NCBI RefSeq assembly: GCF_000970345.1
Contig: NZ_LAQU01000014.1
Coordinates: forward strand, 62,001 to 126,000
DNA length: 64,000 nt
Source: Robbsia andropogonis
Lineage (GTDB): Bacteria; Pseudomonadota; Gammaproteobacteria; Burkholderiales; Burkholderiaceae
Direction of reading: 5' to 3'
Both the position numbers and the translations under genes were made by a program. Within the stretch, counting starts at the first letter, position 1. Each line of letters starts with the position of its first letter. The notes below the pieces were generated by a model that was given only the letters and a program-made list of their open reading frames with translations, was not told the origin of the DNA and ran no database searches. This document shows, piece after piece, positions 54,251-63,546 of this stretch.

Positions 54251-55427
54251 GTGAGAAAGAATGTAATAGCAGCGGTGGTTTCCTTCTCGGCAGCAGTATT
54301 TTCAGCTTCAACGCATGCACAGAGCAGCGTGACGCTATACGGTTTGCTTGACGTGGGTGTCGATTACGCAAGCAATCAGCGAGCCTCCACGGGCGGATCT
54401 GGCGGCCGCCCTTTCGCTGCAGAGCGGCAATGTAAATGCCAGCCGATGGGGCTTGCGTGGCAGCGAGGACCTTGGCGGCGGCTTGTCGGCAATCTTTACG
54501 TTGGAAAATGGCTTCAATATCGGGTCAGGTCAGTCGTCCAATGGTAATGATGAATTTGGGCGACAGGCATTTGTAGGCTTGCGCAGCGCTCGCTTTGGCC
54601 GAGTCACGCTCGGCCGACAATACGATTCGGTTGCAACTTTCGTCGCACCGTTGTCGGCTGCTGGCAGTTTTGGTGGCAATCTGGCGTCGCATCCCTTTGA
54701 CAGTGACAACATGGCAGGCAGCATGCGGATGAACAATTCCGTGATGCTGCGTAGCGCGGATTTTCATGGATTCGAGTTTGGCGGTGGTTACGCATTCAGC
54801 AACACCGCGTCCGGTTTCCGGGAGAACAACGCATTCACGTTCGGCGGAAAGTATGCTTACGGCGGCCTTTCGCTTGCCGCCGCTTTCTTCCAAGCAAATC
54901 AGCCGGGCGGCTCACGTTCTGGAAATGTCTCCGGGGCCATCAGCAGTAGCGACGGCAATGCACAGTTTCTGGGGCAGCGACAGCGCGTCTATGCGGGGGG
55001 TGTTCAATACGCTTTCTCCAACGCACAGATCGGCTTTGTTGCAAGTCGAACATCGATCGATGCGCCAACGGCAGTGGATTCAGGTGGCAGCTATGCCGCA
55101 TTCACTGGCGATTTCATGACGCTCTACAATTATGAGTTAAACGGAAAGTATGCGCTGACGCCGGCATTGTCGCTTGGCGGCGCTGTTACTTATACGCAAG
55201 GCCATTATGTGCGGCCAGGTACGTCGGAACATCCGAAGTGGATGCAAGGAACAGTGCAGATCGACTATGCGCTGAGCCAACGTACCGATGTCTATCTGGA
55301 GGGTACGTATCAGCACGTGAGCGGTGCGAATATCGCCGTGCTTGATGAGGCATCCATCTATCACTTCACACCATCAAGCTCGAATCGCCAGGCGATTGTC
55401 GCTATAGGTATGCGGACGCGATTCTGA
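54251..55427 (+). pseudogene. Outer-membrane porin with one frameshift near the N-terminus
   Basis: A general porin of about 390 residues (Burkholderia/Neisseria type). GTG at 54251 is the start, with AAGGAG upstream; the signal peptide is MRKNVIAAVVSFSAAVFSAS with cleavage near THAQSS. SSVTLYGLLDVGVDYASN is the typical first strand. The frame breaks around 54395-54410 (GGSGG region), and the rest, LSLQSGNVNASRWGLRGSED through GRVTLGRQYDSVATFV to IVAIGMRTRF, lies in the next frame without further damage. The C-terminal Phe needed for Bam recognition is present. One base change would restore the gene, so this is a fresh mutation, a sequence error, or a phase-type switch in a GC-rich area. Confidence 0.88.
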
Positions 55428-55602
55428 TGCGGAAGGTGGTGCAGTGAATGACATGTTTACGCGTTGAGACGGTCGATGGTGAAGATGGGAACGTGTTCAT
55501 TGCTGGAATTTAAATAAAATCCTAGTGCAGGTCGCCCTTGTTCTTTCGGGCTGTAAGTCCGCAGAATGATGCTCGTTGCCCTGTCAGGGGCGTTTGAGCA
55601 CG

Positions 55603-58191
55603 ATGCACATCATGGCTTTACAGGGCGACATGCACGTTTCCACGTGCAATCCAAACACGCTATCGCAGTCGCCACGACTGCTCCGACTCGACACGCCGCT
55701 TGGACGGAATGCGCTTATTCCTGTGCGTGCCGTGGGCGAGAGTGTTATCGGCCGGCAATTTTCCTTTACGGTGGAAGCGGTATCAACATCAAGACTCGCG
55801 CTGAAAACGCTGATTGCTCAGCCGGTGACGCTGTGGATTCAACAGATTGATCATTCATATCGGCCGTTTCATGGCTACGTGAATACCGCCCGACTGCTTG
55901 GTTCTGACGGTACGCTGACAACGTATCAATTATCGTTTGCCAGTTGGCTACATTTCCTGAAGTTCCGCAAAGACGCGCGTATATGGCAGGAAAAAAGCGC
56001 CGACCAGATCATTGCAGATGTTTTTGATCAACATCCCCAAGGCCGCGGTGCGTATAAGTTTGTGTTGTCGTCTGGGCTTCCGAAGCGTTCTTTTTGCATG
56101 GAGTACGAAGATGACTGGAATTTTGTCCATCGCCTGATGGAGCACGAGGGCCTTTTTGGCTTCTTCACGCAGGCGGACGATGGAAAATCACACATGCTGA
56201 CCATCACGGACAACCTGTTTACCTTTTCTCAGAATGCCGGTAAATCAGTCGATTTCTATCGTGCCGGGATCAGTAGTGAAGCTGACTCGCTGACCCATTG
56301 GTCTTGCACGCGCGCGTTGCAGAGCACGCAGCTCACCACGCGCACGTTCGACTACAAGTCCCCGTTTTCCGCGCCAGGCAAAGGCACCCATACGCCGACG
56401 CTACCCAGTCAGGGAACGATACCCTTACAAGCCGAAGTGTACGAATACACGGGTGCTTATACGTATAACCGGCAAGTGCGCGGTGACACACTTTCAAAGA
56501 TTCGGATGGAGGAGTGGGAGTCTCGCGCGAAGCGATTCTTTGGTAGTGGAAGTATCCGGAGTATCGATGCAGGCCAGTGGTTCACCCTTCAGAACCACAG
56601 TGTACATAGGAAGGAGCACCCGCAAGACCGCGAATTTGCAGTGCTATCGGTACGGTGGGCGATGGAAAGCAATATCGCGACATCATCCGAGGCTACAGAT
56701 TATTTATTCAGCATAAAACCGCTAATCGATGACGCGCGAAAACGCAGCGGATTGCGAGCGCGAGTGGAGGATGGGCACTACGGCGCGCCAGCGGGGTCGG
56801 CAAACGAAAGGTGCGCATATGCATGTGATGGATCCGACGATGGCTATTTCTTCGTTGAGATCGAAGCGCAGCGCCGCCATGTACCATTTAGAAGCCCACC
56901 GGAACATGCCAAGCCGAATATACAGATGCAGACCGCGACGGTAGCGGGCCCCGATGGGGATGAGGTCCATACGGACAGCCTGAATCGTGTCAAGGTAAAA
57001 ATGCACTGGGATCGGCTGAACTCGGGAGATCAGAATGCATCTTGCTGGGTCCGGGTCGTGCAGGCCAGCAGCGGCAGCCAGTATGGGAGTACACACGTTC
57101 CGCGTATTGGCGAAGAGGTGATAATTTCGTGGCTAGACGACGATTGCGACCGTCCGATCTGTACCGGACGACTTTTCAATGCCGAGAAAAAGCCGCCTTG
57201 GCATTCAAACGGCCTGCTTTCTGGCTTCAAATCTAAAGAGTATAGCGGTGCCGGCTATAACCAGCTGGTGATGGACGACGCAACAGGGCAGAGCCGACTG
57301 CAACTTTATAGCAGCACCGCGCAGTCGTCTTTGCACCTTGGCTACATGATCGATCATGGCGGCAATACGCGTGGCACCTATAAAGGTACCGGCTTCGATC
57401 TTATGACAAGCGAATGCGGCGCGGTACACGCTGCGCAAGGGCTGCATATATCGACCTATCCTGCTGTAGGCGAGCCAATGGCGGTGGGTAGTGCTTCCGC
57501 ACCACTGGCCAATGGCGTGACACTTAATGAGGATTTGTCGGCATGCGCGATGCAAGCGCAGGCGGAAGGCTTGGAGAGCGCCGCTATCGCATTGAGGAAA
57601 TTCAATGACACTTTGCAAGGTGAGGCGCCAAGCGTTGCCGTATCAGGAGGGAATACGGCTGGCGGTGGAACGGGCCGCGCCAAGCAGTTCATGGAGCCGG
57701 TGATGCTGATTGCGAGCCCGAGCGGCATTGGACTGTCTACACAAGGATCAGCGCATGTCGCCGTGTCCCAAAATGTGACTTCGATAAGCGGTGGAAGCAT
57801 GCATAGTGTTTCCGATAAATCCCTTATTGCTTCAGTCACAGAAAAGATCAGCATGTTTGTAAAAAATGGGGGTATCAAGCTTCTTGCGCAGAAAGGGCAG
57901 GTGATGGTCCAGGCGCAATCCGATAGCGTCGAGTTGGATGCGCAAAAGCGCCTGACCGTAGCATCGATATCCGATGATGTTTTGGTGGTCGCAGAGAAAG
58001 GTATTCTTCTGACCTCAGGTGGCGCATATATTCGAATTGCGGACGGGAAAATCGAGCTACATTCTCCTGGGGATATCGATGTCAAAGGTGCGAATTATGC
58101 TTTCGATGGGCCGACGCAAAAGGACCATGTATTGCCCCAATTGCCTCGATCTGACTTGGCGGCACCCGGGAAATTTTTCTTTTCGCAATGA
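55603..58191 (+). CDS. vgrG: Type VI secretion tip protein VgrG
   Basis: 862 residues. The gp27-like part (about 15-390) shows LLRLDTPLGRNALIPVRAVG, FHGYVNTARLLGSDG and YEDDWNFVHRLMEHEGLFGF. The gp5 OB-fold part has DEVHTDSLNRVKVKMHWDR and SCWVRVVQASSGSQYGSTHV then PRIGEEVIISWLDDDCDRP. A DUF2345-type beta-helix follows to the end. The protein forms the spike tip of a type VI system and carries effectors. The ATG at 55603 is chosen; TTG at 55576 is an alternative. No other type VI gene is nearby, so this is an orphan vgrG island with its effector and immunity genes. Confidence 0.93.
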   Translation: MHIMALQGDMHVSTCNPNTLSQSPRLLRLDTPLGRNALIPVRAVGESVIGRQFSFTVEAVSTSRLALKTLIAQPVTLWIQQIDHSYRPFHGYVNTARLLGSDGTLTTYQLSFASWLHFLKFRKDARIWQEKSADQIIADVFDQHPQGRGAYKFVLSSGLPKRSFCMEYEDDWNFVHRLMEHEGLFGFFTQADDGKSHMLTITDNLFTFSQNAGKSVDFYRAGISSEADSLTHWSCTRALQSTQLTTRTFDYKSPFSAPGKGTHTPTLPSQGTIPLQAEVYEYTGAYTYNRQVRGDTLSKIRMEEWESRAKRFFGSGSIRSIDAGQWFTLQNHSVHRKEHPQDREFAVLSVRWAMESNIATSSEATDYLFSIKPLIDDARKRSGLRARVEDGHYGAPAGSANERCAYACDGSDDGYFFVEIEAQRRHVPFRSPPEHAKPNIQMQTATVAGPDGDEVHTDSLNRVKVKMHWDRLNSGDQNASCWVRVVQASSGSQYGSTHVPRIGEEVIISWLDDDCDRPICTGRLFNAEKKPPWHSNGLLSGFKSKEYSGAGYNQLVMDDATGQSRLQLYSSTAQSSLHLGYMIDHGGNTRGTYKGTGFDLMTSECGAVHAAQGLHISTYPAVGEPMAVGSASAPLANGVTLNEDLSACAMQAQAEGLESAAIALRKFNDTLQGEAPSVAVSGGNTAGGGTGRAKQFMEPVMLIASPSGIGLSTQGSAHVAVSQNVTSISGGSMHSVSDKSLIASVTEKISMFVKNGGIKLLAQKGQVMVQAQSDSVELDAQKRLTVASISDDVLVVAEKGILLTSGGAYIRIADGKIELHSPGDIDVKGANYAFDGPTQKDHVLPQLPRSDLAAPGKFFFSQ

Positions 58192-58228
58192 CGCTGTGAG
58201 AAATAAATAGATAAAATATTTTAAAATT

Positions 58229-60547
58229 ATGATAATTAGCTATCCTGTTTTATTTAAAGATGCTGACATCGGTGATGCAGAGCGCGACATGGCATTTTCG
58301 GAAGCGATGTTTCCTGATTCCCCTTTCGGATCGGGAACCTACCCTTTAAGTGCAAATTTAAGGTGGCATGGGGGCGTACATTTATTGTACGGAACATCGC
58401 CAATTGCGTGTGTTGCTGACGGCAAGGTGGTGTATGTCCGTGCCCCGACCGAAAAAAGTGATGATCCGTCGCATCCTTTGAATTACGCCATGAGTACTGA
58501 TTCCAATGCGAGTTGGACGGACGACGGATGCGTGGTAATTGAGCACGAGGCAGAGTTAGGAAAGGATACGACGATACGGTTTTGGTCCGTCTACATGCAC
58601 CTTTCTTCCGTAACGGTATCTAGCGGTAAGGAAATCATTCGTAAAGAAATCGTCGGTAGCGGCGGCGTGATCGCTGGTGCGCGCGCCATTCATTTCGAAA
58701 TCTTTACCGATCAGGGAGGACTCGACAAACTAATCAAGCGAGGAGACAAAGCGTACAGGGTTTTTCGCGCTGGCGATAACTCCGGTGACCCCGATCTATG
58801 GGGCGATATGCATTTCCTGTTGCCCGCCGGAACGGCATTATTCGACAAGACACAGGCTCAAGCGTCAGTAAAGTACAAACAGTGGCGTAAGAGGAAGGCT
58901 GCATTTGAAAAAGGGGAGGATATTCGCATTCTCGGTGTAGCGCGTGGTAGCGTGACTTCAGATGCGGCAACGCGGAGACGACGAGCGTTTCCCGAACCAG
59001 AACCGGAAGGGCAGAATCAGGTGGGAACGCTCGATAAGTCGCTATGGTTGACGGTGCATTTTGCGAAAGGACACTGTCACACCAATACTTATTCGGAAGA
59101 TGGGGTCCTTCTTGGCAGTGCGGTTTTTCCCGGAAAACCCTATGAATTCGAGATGCCGAAGATTGCGAATCTGCTTGCACCGAATAACCAATCGCCTACG
59201 TATGAACTGCTGCGATATGGGCGGATCGTCGGCGAGGATGCCCTTCCTGCAGGTGTCGGGAACTGGCAGTGTATTGCGTCTCCGAGTGATGAGATTGCAT
59301 ACGTTGATCTGAATGTGCCATCGGTGGTCAAGCTGTCCGACGCGGATTTTCCACGGTTTCTTGGCTGGCAGCGTATTCATGATGGAGAGGCCGGTACACG
59401 TTTGACCAGCGATGGTCGATGTTGTGCGAAAGCCGTTTTGAATTTGCTTGATGTGAATCAACCCTCCGATATAACAGAGGATGATGCGCTCAGCCGGCTA
59501 CGCAATCCCGCATTGCGGAAGAAGATGCGCCGACTTGTCTGCGAATTCCGCACCGAATGGGATGCCGCCCATTTCGATTCGACCTATCAATTTTTATTGC
59601 GGGACAGTGCTTCAGGTGAGAGCCCGTCGCGTGCTGCCATGACGCATGAGCAATACGTTGCGTTCAAAGCCCACGCGAATGCCCTGCAGTGGTGGTTCGA
59701 TGCGGCCTTGGATATAGCACCTACATTGTGGCACTTTCATCCAATCGAATTTATCAACTGGATGCGGAAGTGCGGCTGGATTGACAAGTCCACGTTGGCT
59801 CGCATTTATAAAGTTACACCGGAGGCGACCAGGGAACGCTATCGGACGGCACTCAATCAAGTAATGCAGAAGTATGTGATTACAAACCCCATACGGCAAT
59901 CGCATTTTCTCGGGCAAGGGGCGGTGGAATCATTGTCATTGAAGGTAATGCAAGAAGCTAGCAATAAGTTTGCATCCAGAAGATCTGAAGCTGAGTTAGG
60001 CCACTGGTATGGATCAACTACGGATGAAAGCGACCGCTATTATTGTTCTGAAAAATTTAATGGTCTTGGAAAGCGTATTAAGATCTCCTATAGCTGGATT
60101 GGCGGTAATGTGGGAGACATTGATGCACAAAAATTCCGAGGGCGTGGGTTTAAGCAACTAACAGGAAGAGCTAATTACGCCGACTATTGGGTTTACAGAG
60201 GATGGCTACGGAGATCCGAATTCGATGCTCGTTGGTGGGACGACGATGGCTATAGGAAGCGCGATGTAGCGCAGATGAGGCGTCGCCCGGCATCGATAAA
60301 TTATCCGGAACGACTTATTGCAACGCCCTACAATTGCATAGATAGCGGAGGGTTTTACATTGCATTTAAGCGGAGCAAAGTAAAAGCGGAAATAGATCGT
60401 GGAAGTGGTGTTCATCCAAATGCCAAAAGTGATGTGAATATTGGCATGTCTATTTCGCGGAGAGTTACGTATGCGATAAATGGTGGCTACAACGATGATG
60501 AAAAGCGTTACACCTTAACAGTTCATGCTTTGGGGTTGATCAATTGA
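58229..60547 (+). CDS. Type VI effector: M23-like peptidase plus GH19-like lysozyme domain
   Basis: 772 residues without signal peptide, directly after vgrG. N-terminal M23-like domain (about 40-165): LRWHGGVHLLYGTSPIACVA (His47; the usual Asp is His51), VYMHLSS (His124) and RAIHFEIF (His155). The middle (about 180-430) has no family I can name. The C-terminal part (about 540-700) is GH19/phage-lysozyme-like: HFLGQGAVES with Glu567 as probable catalytic acid, and GRGFKQLTGRANYADYW (638-654). So one protein may cut both peptide cross-links and glycan chains of rival cell walls. The region is A/T-richer than its surroundings, indicating transfer. The ribosome site is poor. Confidence 0.85.
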   Translation: MIISYPVLFKDADIGDAERDMAFSEAMFPDSPFGSGTYPLSANLRWHGGVHLLYGTSPIACVADGKVVYVRAPTEKSDDPSHPLNYAMSTDSNASWTDDGCVVIEHEAELGKDTTIRFWSVYMHLSSVTVSSGKEIIRKEIVGSGGVIAGARAIHFEIFTDQGGLDKLIKRGDKAYRVFRAGDNSGDPDLWGDMHFLLPAGTALFDKTQAQASVKYKQWRKRKAAFEKGEDIRILGVARGSVTSDAATRRRRAFPEPEPEGQNQVGTLDKSLWLTVHFAKGHCHTNTYSEDGVLLGSAVFPGKPYEFEMPKIANLLAPNNQSPTYELLRYGRIVGEDALPAGVGNWQCIASPSDEIAYVDLNVPSVVKLSDADFPRFLGWQRIHDGEAGTRLTSDGRCCAKAVLNLLDVNQPSDITEDDALSRLRNPALRKKMRRLVCEFRTEWDAAHFDSTYQFLLRDSASGESPSRAAMTHEQYVAFKAHANALQWWFDAALDIAPTLWHFHPIEFINWMRKCGWIDKSTLARIYKVTPEATRERYRTALNQVMQKYVITNPIRQSHFLGQGAVESLSLKVMQEASNKFASRRSEAELGHWYGSTTDESDRYYCSEKFNGLGKRIKISYSWIGGNVGDIDAQKFRGRGFKQLTGRANYADYWVYRGWLRRSEFDARWWDDDGYRKRDVAQMRRRPASINYPERLIATPYNCIDSGGFYIAFKRSKVKAEIDRGSGVHPNAKSDVNIGMSISRRVTYAINGGYNDDEKRYTLTVHALGLIN

Positions 60548-61188
60548 ATGTGTTGAAATTTTTTTTTGCAATACCATGTCTTTTTTGCACTTTTGTAAAT
60601 GCAGGGAAATTAAGTTATATTGAATATGGAAATGGAAGTGGATTGATCGAAATGGACTCCGATGGGCCATCCACACGGCAATGCAAAATTACAGGTGTGC
60701 AGGGGACTATTGATCCCTTTTTTAATTGGGATAAGTCACTAATAATACTCGATGAAATATCTTTCGTTTCAGTGCAGGATGTTATCGAGTGTCGGCGAGG
60801 TCGAGTTCAGGCTTCACATATTCCTGTCAGGGCAGGGTTTGTGGTCGACGTTAATTTGAAAAAGGGTATTTACCTTTCATACGATCTCGTTGGAGTGTCC
60901 CCCCCTGGTTACATAGCGCGCGTTGCTCAATTAAAGGGAACCCGACCGTTAGCGTCCTTTCGAGGCATGTACAGTGAAAGAAAGTCGATGGAAAGAATGC
61001 GTAGAGAGGCTTTGGCGTACGATCGGGATAGCCTAGGCAGGATATCCCCGGATGGACGTTATGTCTCTGCCGATGGTGATATGCAATGTGGCAAATTCAG
61101 TTACCCCGGCGTATGGGACTTAAAAACAAAGAAACTTGTCAAAGACCGAACAGACTGTGCACCATTGTTCGGTCTCCCGGCTCGCTAA
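60544..61188 (+). CDS. Probable immunity protein, secreted to the periplasm
   Basis: 214 residues. A Sec-type signal peptide (KFFFAIPCLFCTFVNAG) ends near residue 21, so it should act in the periplasm, where the cell-wall effector works. The rest has no family I recognise; KISPDGRYVSADGDM-like parts (RISPDGRYVSADGDMQCGKF) may form a beta-rich fold. Its start is non-ATG: TTG at 60544 overlapping the effector stop as TTGA, or GTG at 60550; the nearby ATG is out of frame. The tight overlap and low G+C with the effector support an effector-immunity pair. No direct motif proves it. Confidence 0.65.
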   Translation: MNVLKFFFAIPCLFCTFVNAGKLSYIEYGNGSGLIEMDSDGPSTRQCKITGVQGTIDPFFNWDKSLIILDEISFVSVQDVIECRRGRVQASHIPVRAGFVVDVNLKKGIYLSYDLVGVSPPGYIARVAQLKGTRPLASFRGMYSERKSMERMRREALAYDRDSLGRISPDGRYVSADGDMQCGKFSYPGVWDLKTKKLVKDRTDCAPLFGLPAR

Positions 61189-61200
61189 CGCCTTGGGCTA

Positions 61201-62607
61201 TCAGTCGACATGCTTTGCCCAGACGGCTTGCGCATTCGTGAATTCGCGCAAGCCGAAATGCGACAGTTCGCGTCCGTATCCGCTTTTCTTCACGCCGCCC
61301 ACCGGAATGCGCGCATTCGACGCCGAGAAGCCATTGATGAACACGCCACCTGTCTCCAGCCGGCGCGCGATACGCTGTGCTCGCGCGACATCAGCCGTCC
61401 ACAACGCCCCTGCCAATCCGTAATCGCTGGTGTTTGCGAGCTGAATGGCATGCTCTGCATTGTCTGCCACGACGATTGCCGCAACAGGGCCGAATGTCTC
61501 CTCGTCAAAAGCGGCCATGCCTGGCAAGACATCGGTCAATACCGTGGGTTCATAAAAATTGCCTACCCCTGCTACTTGATTGCCGCCGAGCACGAGCGTG
61601 GCACCGGCGGCGATGCTGCGGTTCACTTGACTGTGCAATTCGTCGCGCAGGTCGTGTCGCGCCATTGGCCCCATTGCGTTTTCTGGGTCTAGCGGGTCGC
61701 CAACTTTCAATTGCTTCGCCGCCGCGACAAACTTGTGTGTGAAGGCTTCCGCGATCGGCTTTTCCAGGATAAAGCGCTTGGCGGCTAGGCAAACCTGGCC
61801 GGCATTTTGGTAACGCGCTTCAATGCCAGCCTGCACCGCCAAATCGATATTGGCATCCGCCAACACGATAAAGGCGTCGGAACCGCCAAGCTCCAGCAAG
61901 CTCTTTTTCAACGCACGTCCTGCCGCGGCGGCAACCGCGGCACCGGCGCGCATGCTGCCCGTCAACGTTACTGCTGCCACACGATCATCCTCGATGACGC
62001 GGGCAACGGTGTCGTTATCGGTATTGAGAAGCGCAAACACCCCCTTCGGAAACCCGGCTGCATCGTAGATATCCTGCAGCGCATACGCGGCACCCATCAC
62101 GTTGGGCGCGTGCTTCAAGATGAAGCCATTGCCCGATAGCATGATCGGGGCCGACGCGCGGATCACCTGCCACAGCGGAAAATTCCACGGCATGACGGCG
62201 AGGATTGTGCCGATCGGTAGATACGACACGTGGACGCTATCGTCGCCATCGACCGTGACTGGCTCGTCGGCAATGATCGCCGGGCCATGCTCAGCAATCC
62301 AATCGATCGTCGCCGCGCATTTTTCCACTTCGGCGCGTGCCGCGTTGATCGTCTTGCCCATTTCCATTGTGATCAGCGCAGCCAAGGTATCGGCGCGAGA
62401 GCGCAAGATCGAAACAAGACGATGATAGGCTGCAACCCGCTCGCGCATGGGGGTTGCCCGCCAGAGCCGGGAGGCCGATGCGTTTTCGTCGAGGAGGCGT
62501 TCTACCTCATCGGCGTTTTGAAAAGGATAAGTCGCGATCAATTCGCCTGTGGCGGGATTCCGCGATGTCGCAACATTCGCGGTCGACGCTGTATCTGCGT
62601 TTGACAT
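61201..62607 (-). CDS. Succinate-semialdehyde-type dehydrogenase
   Basis: 468 residues from the ATG at 62607, with GGAGGT seven bases upstream. Marks: ATSRNPATGELIATYPFQNA at the start, MPWNFPLWQVIRASAPIML, Glu in LLELGGSDAFIVLAD, and the catalytic Cys in YQNAGQVCLAAKRF. The short length and FSASNARIPVGGVKKSGYGR with FGLREFTNAQAVW point to the Sad/GabD-like branch that oxidises succinate semialdehyde with NAD(P)+. It stands next to a MmyB-type regulator on the same strand that could control it. The end lies 12 bases from the immunity gene end (convergent). Confidence 0.9.
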   Translation of the reverse strand: MSNADTASTANVATSRNPATGELIATYPFQNADEVERLLDENASASRLWRATPMRERVAAYHRLVSILRSRADTLAALITMEMGKTINAARAEVEKCAATIDWIAEHGPAIIADEPVTVDGDDSVHVSYLPIGTILAVMPWNFPLWQVIRASAPIMLSGNGFILKHAPNVMGAAYALQDIYDAAGFPKGVFALLNTDNDTVARVIEDDRVAAVTLTGSMRAGAAVAAAAGRALKKSLLELGGSDAFIVLADANIDLAVQAGIEARYQNAGQVCLAAKRFILEKPIAEAFTHKFVAAAKQLKVGDPLDPENAMGPMARHDLRDELHSQVNRSIAAGATLVLGGNQVAGVGNFYEPTVLTDVLPGMAAFDEETFGPVAAIVVADNAEHAIQLANTSDYGLAGALWTADVARAQRIARRLETGGVFINGFSASNARIPVGGVKKSGYGRELSHFGLREFTNAQAVWAKHVD

Positions 62608-62705
62608 GGTGATTACCTCCAAGACGATGGGCAATAGCGCATGAAGCACCGCGCTTGACGTCACTGTAGGCAAGCGCCGCGCCGCGCGCTAGGCGTCTGC
62701 TGATC

Positions 62706-63515
62706 CTATGACTGCGAGTCATAGGCTGGGGGTTTGGGTATATACGTTACCAACGAGAGATCAGGCCGCCCCTCCGGTGTCAACGCGACGTACGTAAACG
62801 ATACCCGTCCCAACGTAGGGTGCTGCAGGTGTTTGCTGCCTTCGGCGAAGCCCTTCACATCGGTGTCTTGCCACCAGGCTTGGAATTCGCCACTCTCCTC
62901 GGACAGTTCCGCAATGAGCAGATCGAAAGGTGTTTTGTCCGGCGCGAGTGCGCGGGCTGCGCGAAATGTAGAAATCATCCCTCGCGCCATTTGCTCCCAA
63001 TCGCGGATCAACGTGCGATACGGCTGATACAGGAACAGCAGACGTAGCGTATTACGTTCGTGTGGCTGCAACGCGCCGTAATCGACGAAAAGGTCCGCAA
63101 TGGCATCGTTCCAGGCCAGGATATCTAGCCGGGTATTGCGCACGTAGGCTGGAATGGGATTAATGGCACGGACCAGCCTCTCAAGGCCATCGGTGACGCC
63201 ACCGCCGGAGACGATAGCCGGGGCGTCGCGTGTGGACAGCGCGAAGAGGTGCGATGACTCCACCTGATCGAGTTGGAGGACCTTTGCGATTCGTCGCAGC
63301 GTTTCGGCTGAAGGTTGAATGTCTCGCCCTTGCTCGAGCCAGGTGTACCAACTGACACTGACGCCTGCAAGCACGGCCACTTCCTCGCGTCGCAGCCCAG
63401 GCGTACGGCGTGATGTCTCTGGCAAGCCAAATGCTTTTGGCGATAAACGAGCACGTCGGCTCGAGAGGAAGGTACCCAACTCGCGACGTTGCTCTGGCGA
63501 CGTTTTCTTGACCAT
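62706..63515 (-). CDS. XRE-type regulator with MmyB-like ligand domain
   Basis: 269 residues. N-terminal helix-turn-helix (about 10-85): LGTFLSSRRARLSPKAFGLP, TPGLRREEVAVLAGVSVSWY and the helix LEQGRDIQPSAETLRRIAKV. The C-terminal MmyB-like domain (about 110-260) has NPIPAYVRNTRLDILAWNDA and NTLRLLFLYQPYRTLIRDW, then HPTLGRVSFTYVAL. Proteins of this type probably bind fatty acids or other small ligands and often sit next to an oxidoreductase. The dehydrogenase starts 98 bases downstream on the same strand. Confidence 0.9.
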   Translation of the reverse strand: MVKKTSPEQRRELGTFLSSRRARLSPKAFGLPETSRRTPGLRREEVAVLAGVSVSWYTWLEQGRDIQPSAETLRRIAKVLQLDQVESSHLFALSTRDAPAIVSGGGVTDGLERLVRAINPIPAYVRNTRLDILAWNDAIADLFVDYGALQPHERNTLRLLFLYQPYRTLIRDWEQMARGMISTFRAARALAPDKTPFDLLIAELSEESGEFQAWWQDTDVKGFAEGSKHLQHPTLGRVSFTYVALTPEGRPDLSLVTYIPKPPAYDSQS

Positions 63516-63546
63516 GTGACGCTAGACGTGTATTGATTCGCAACAG

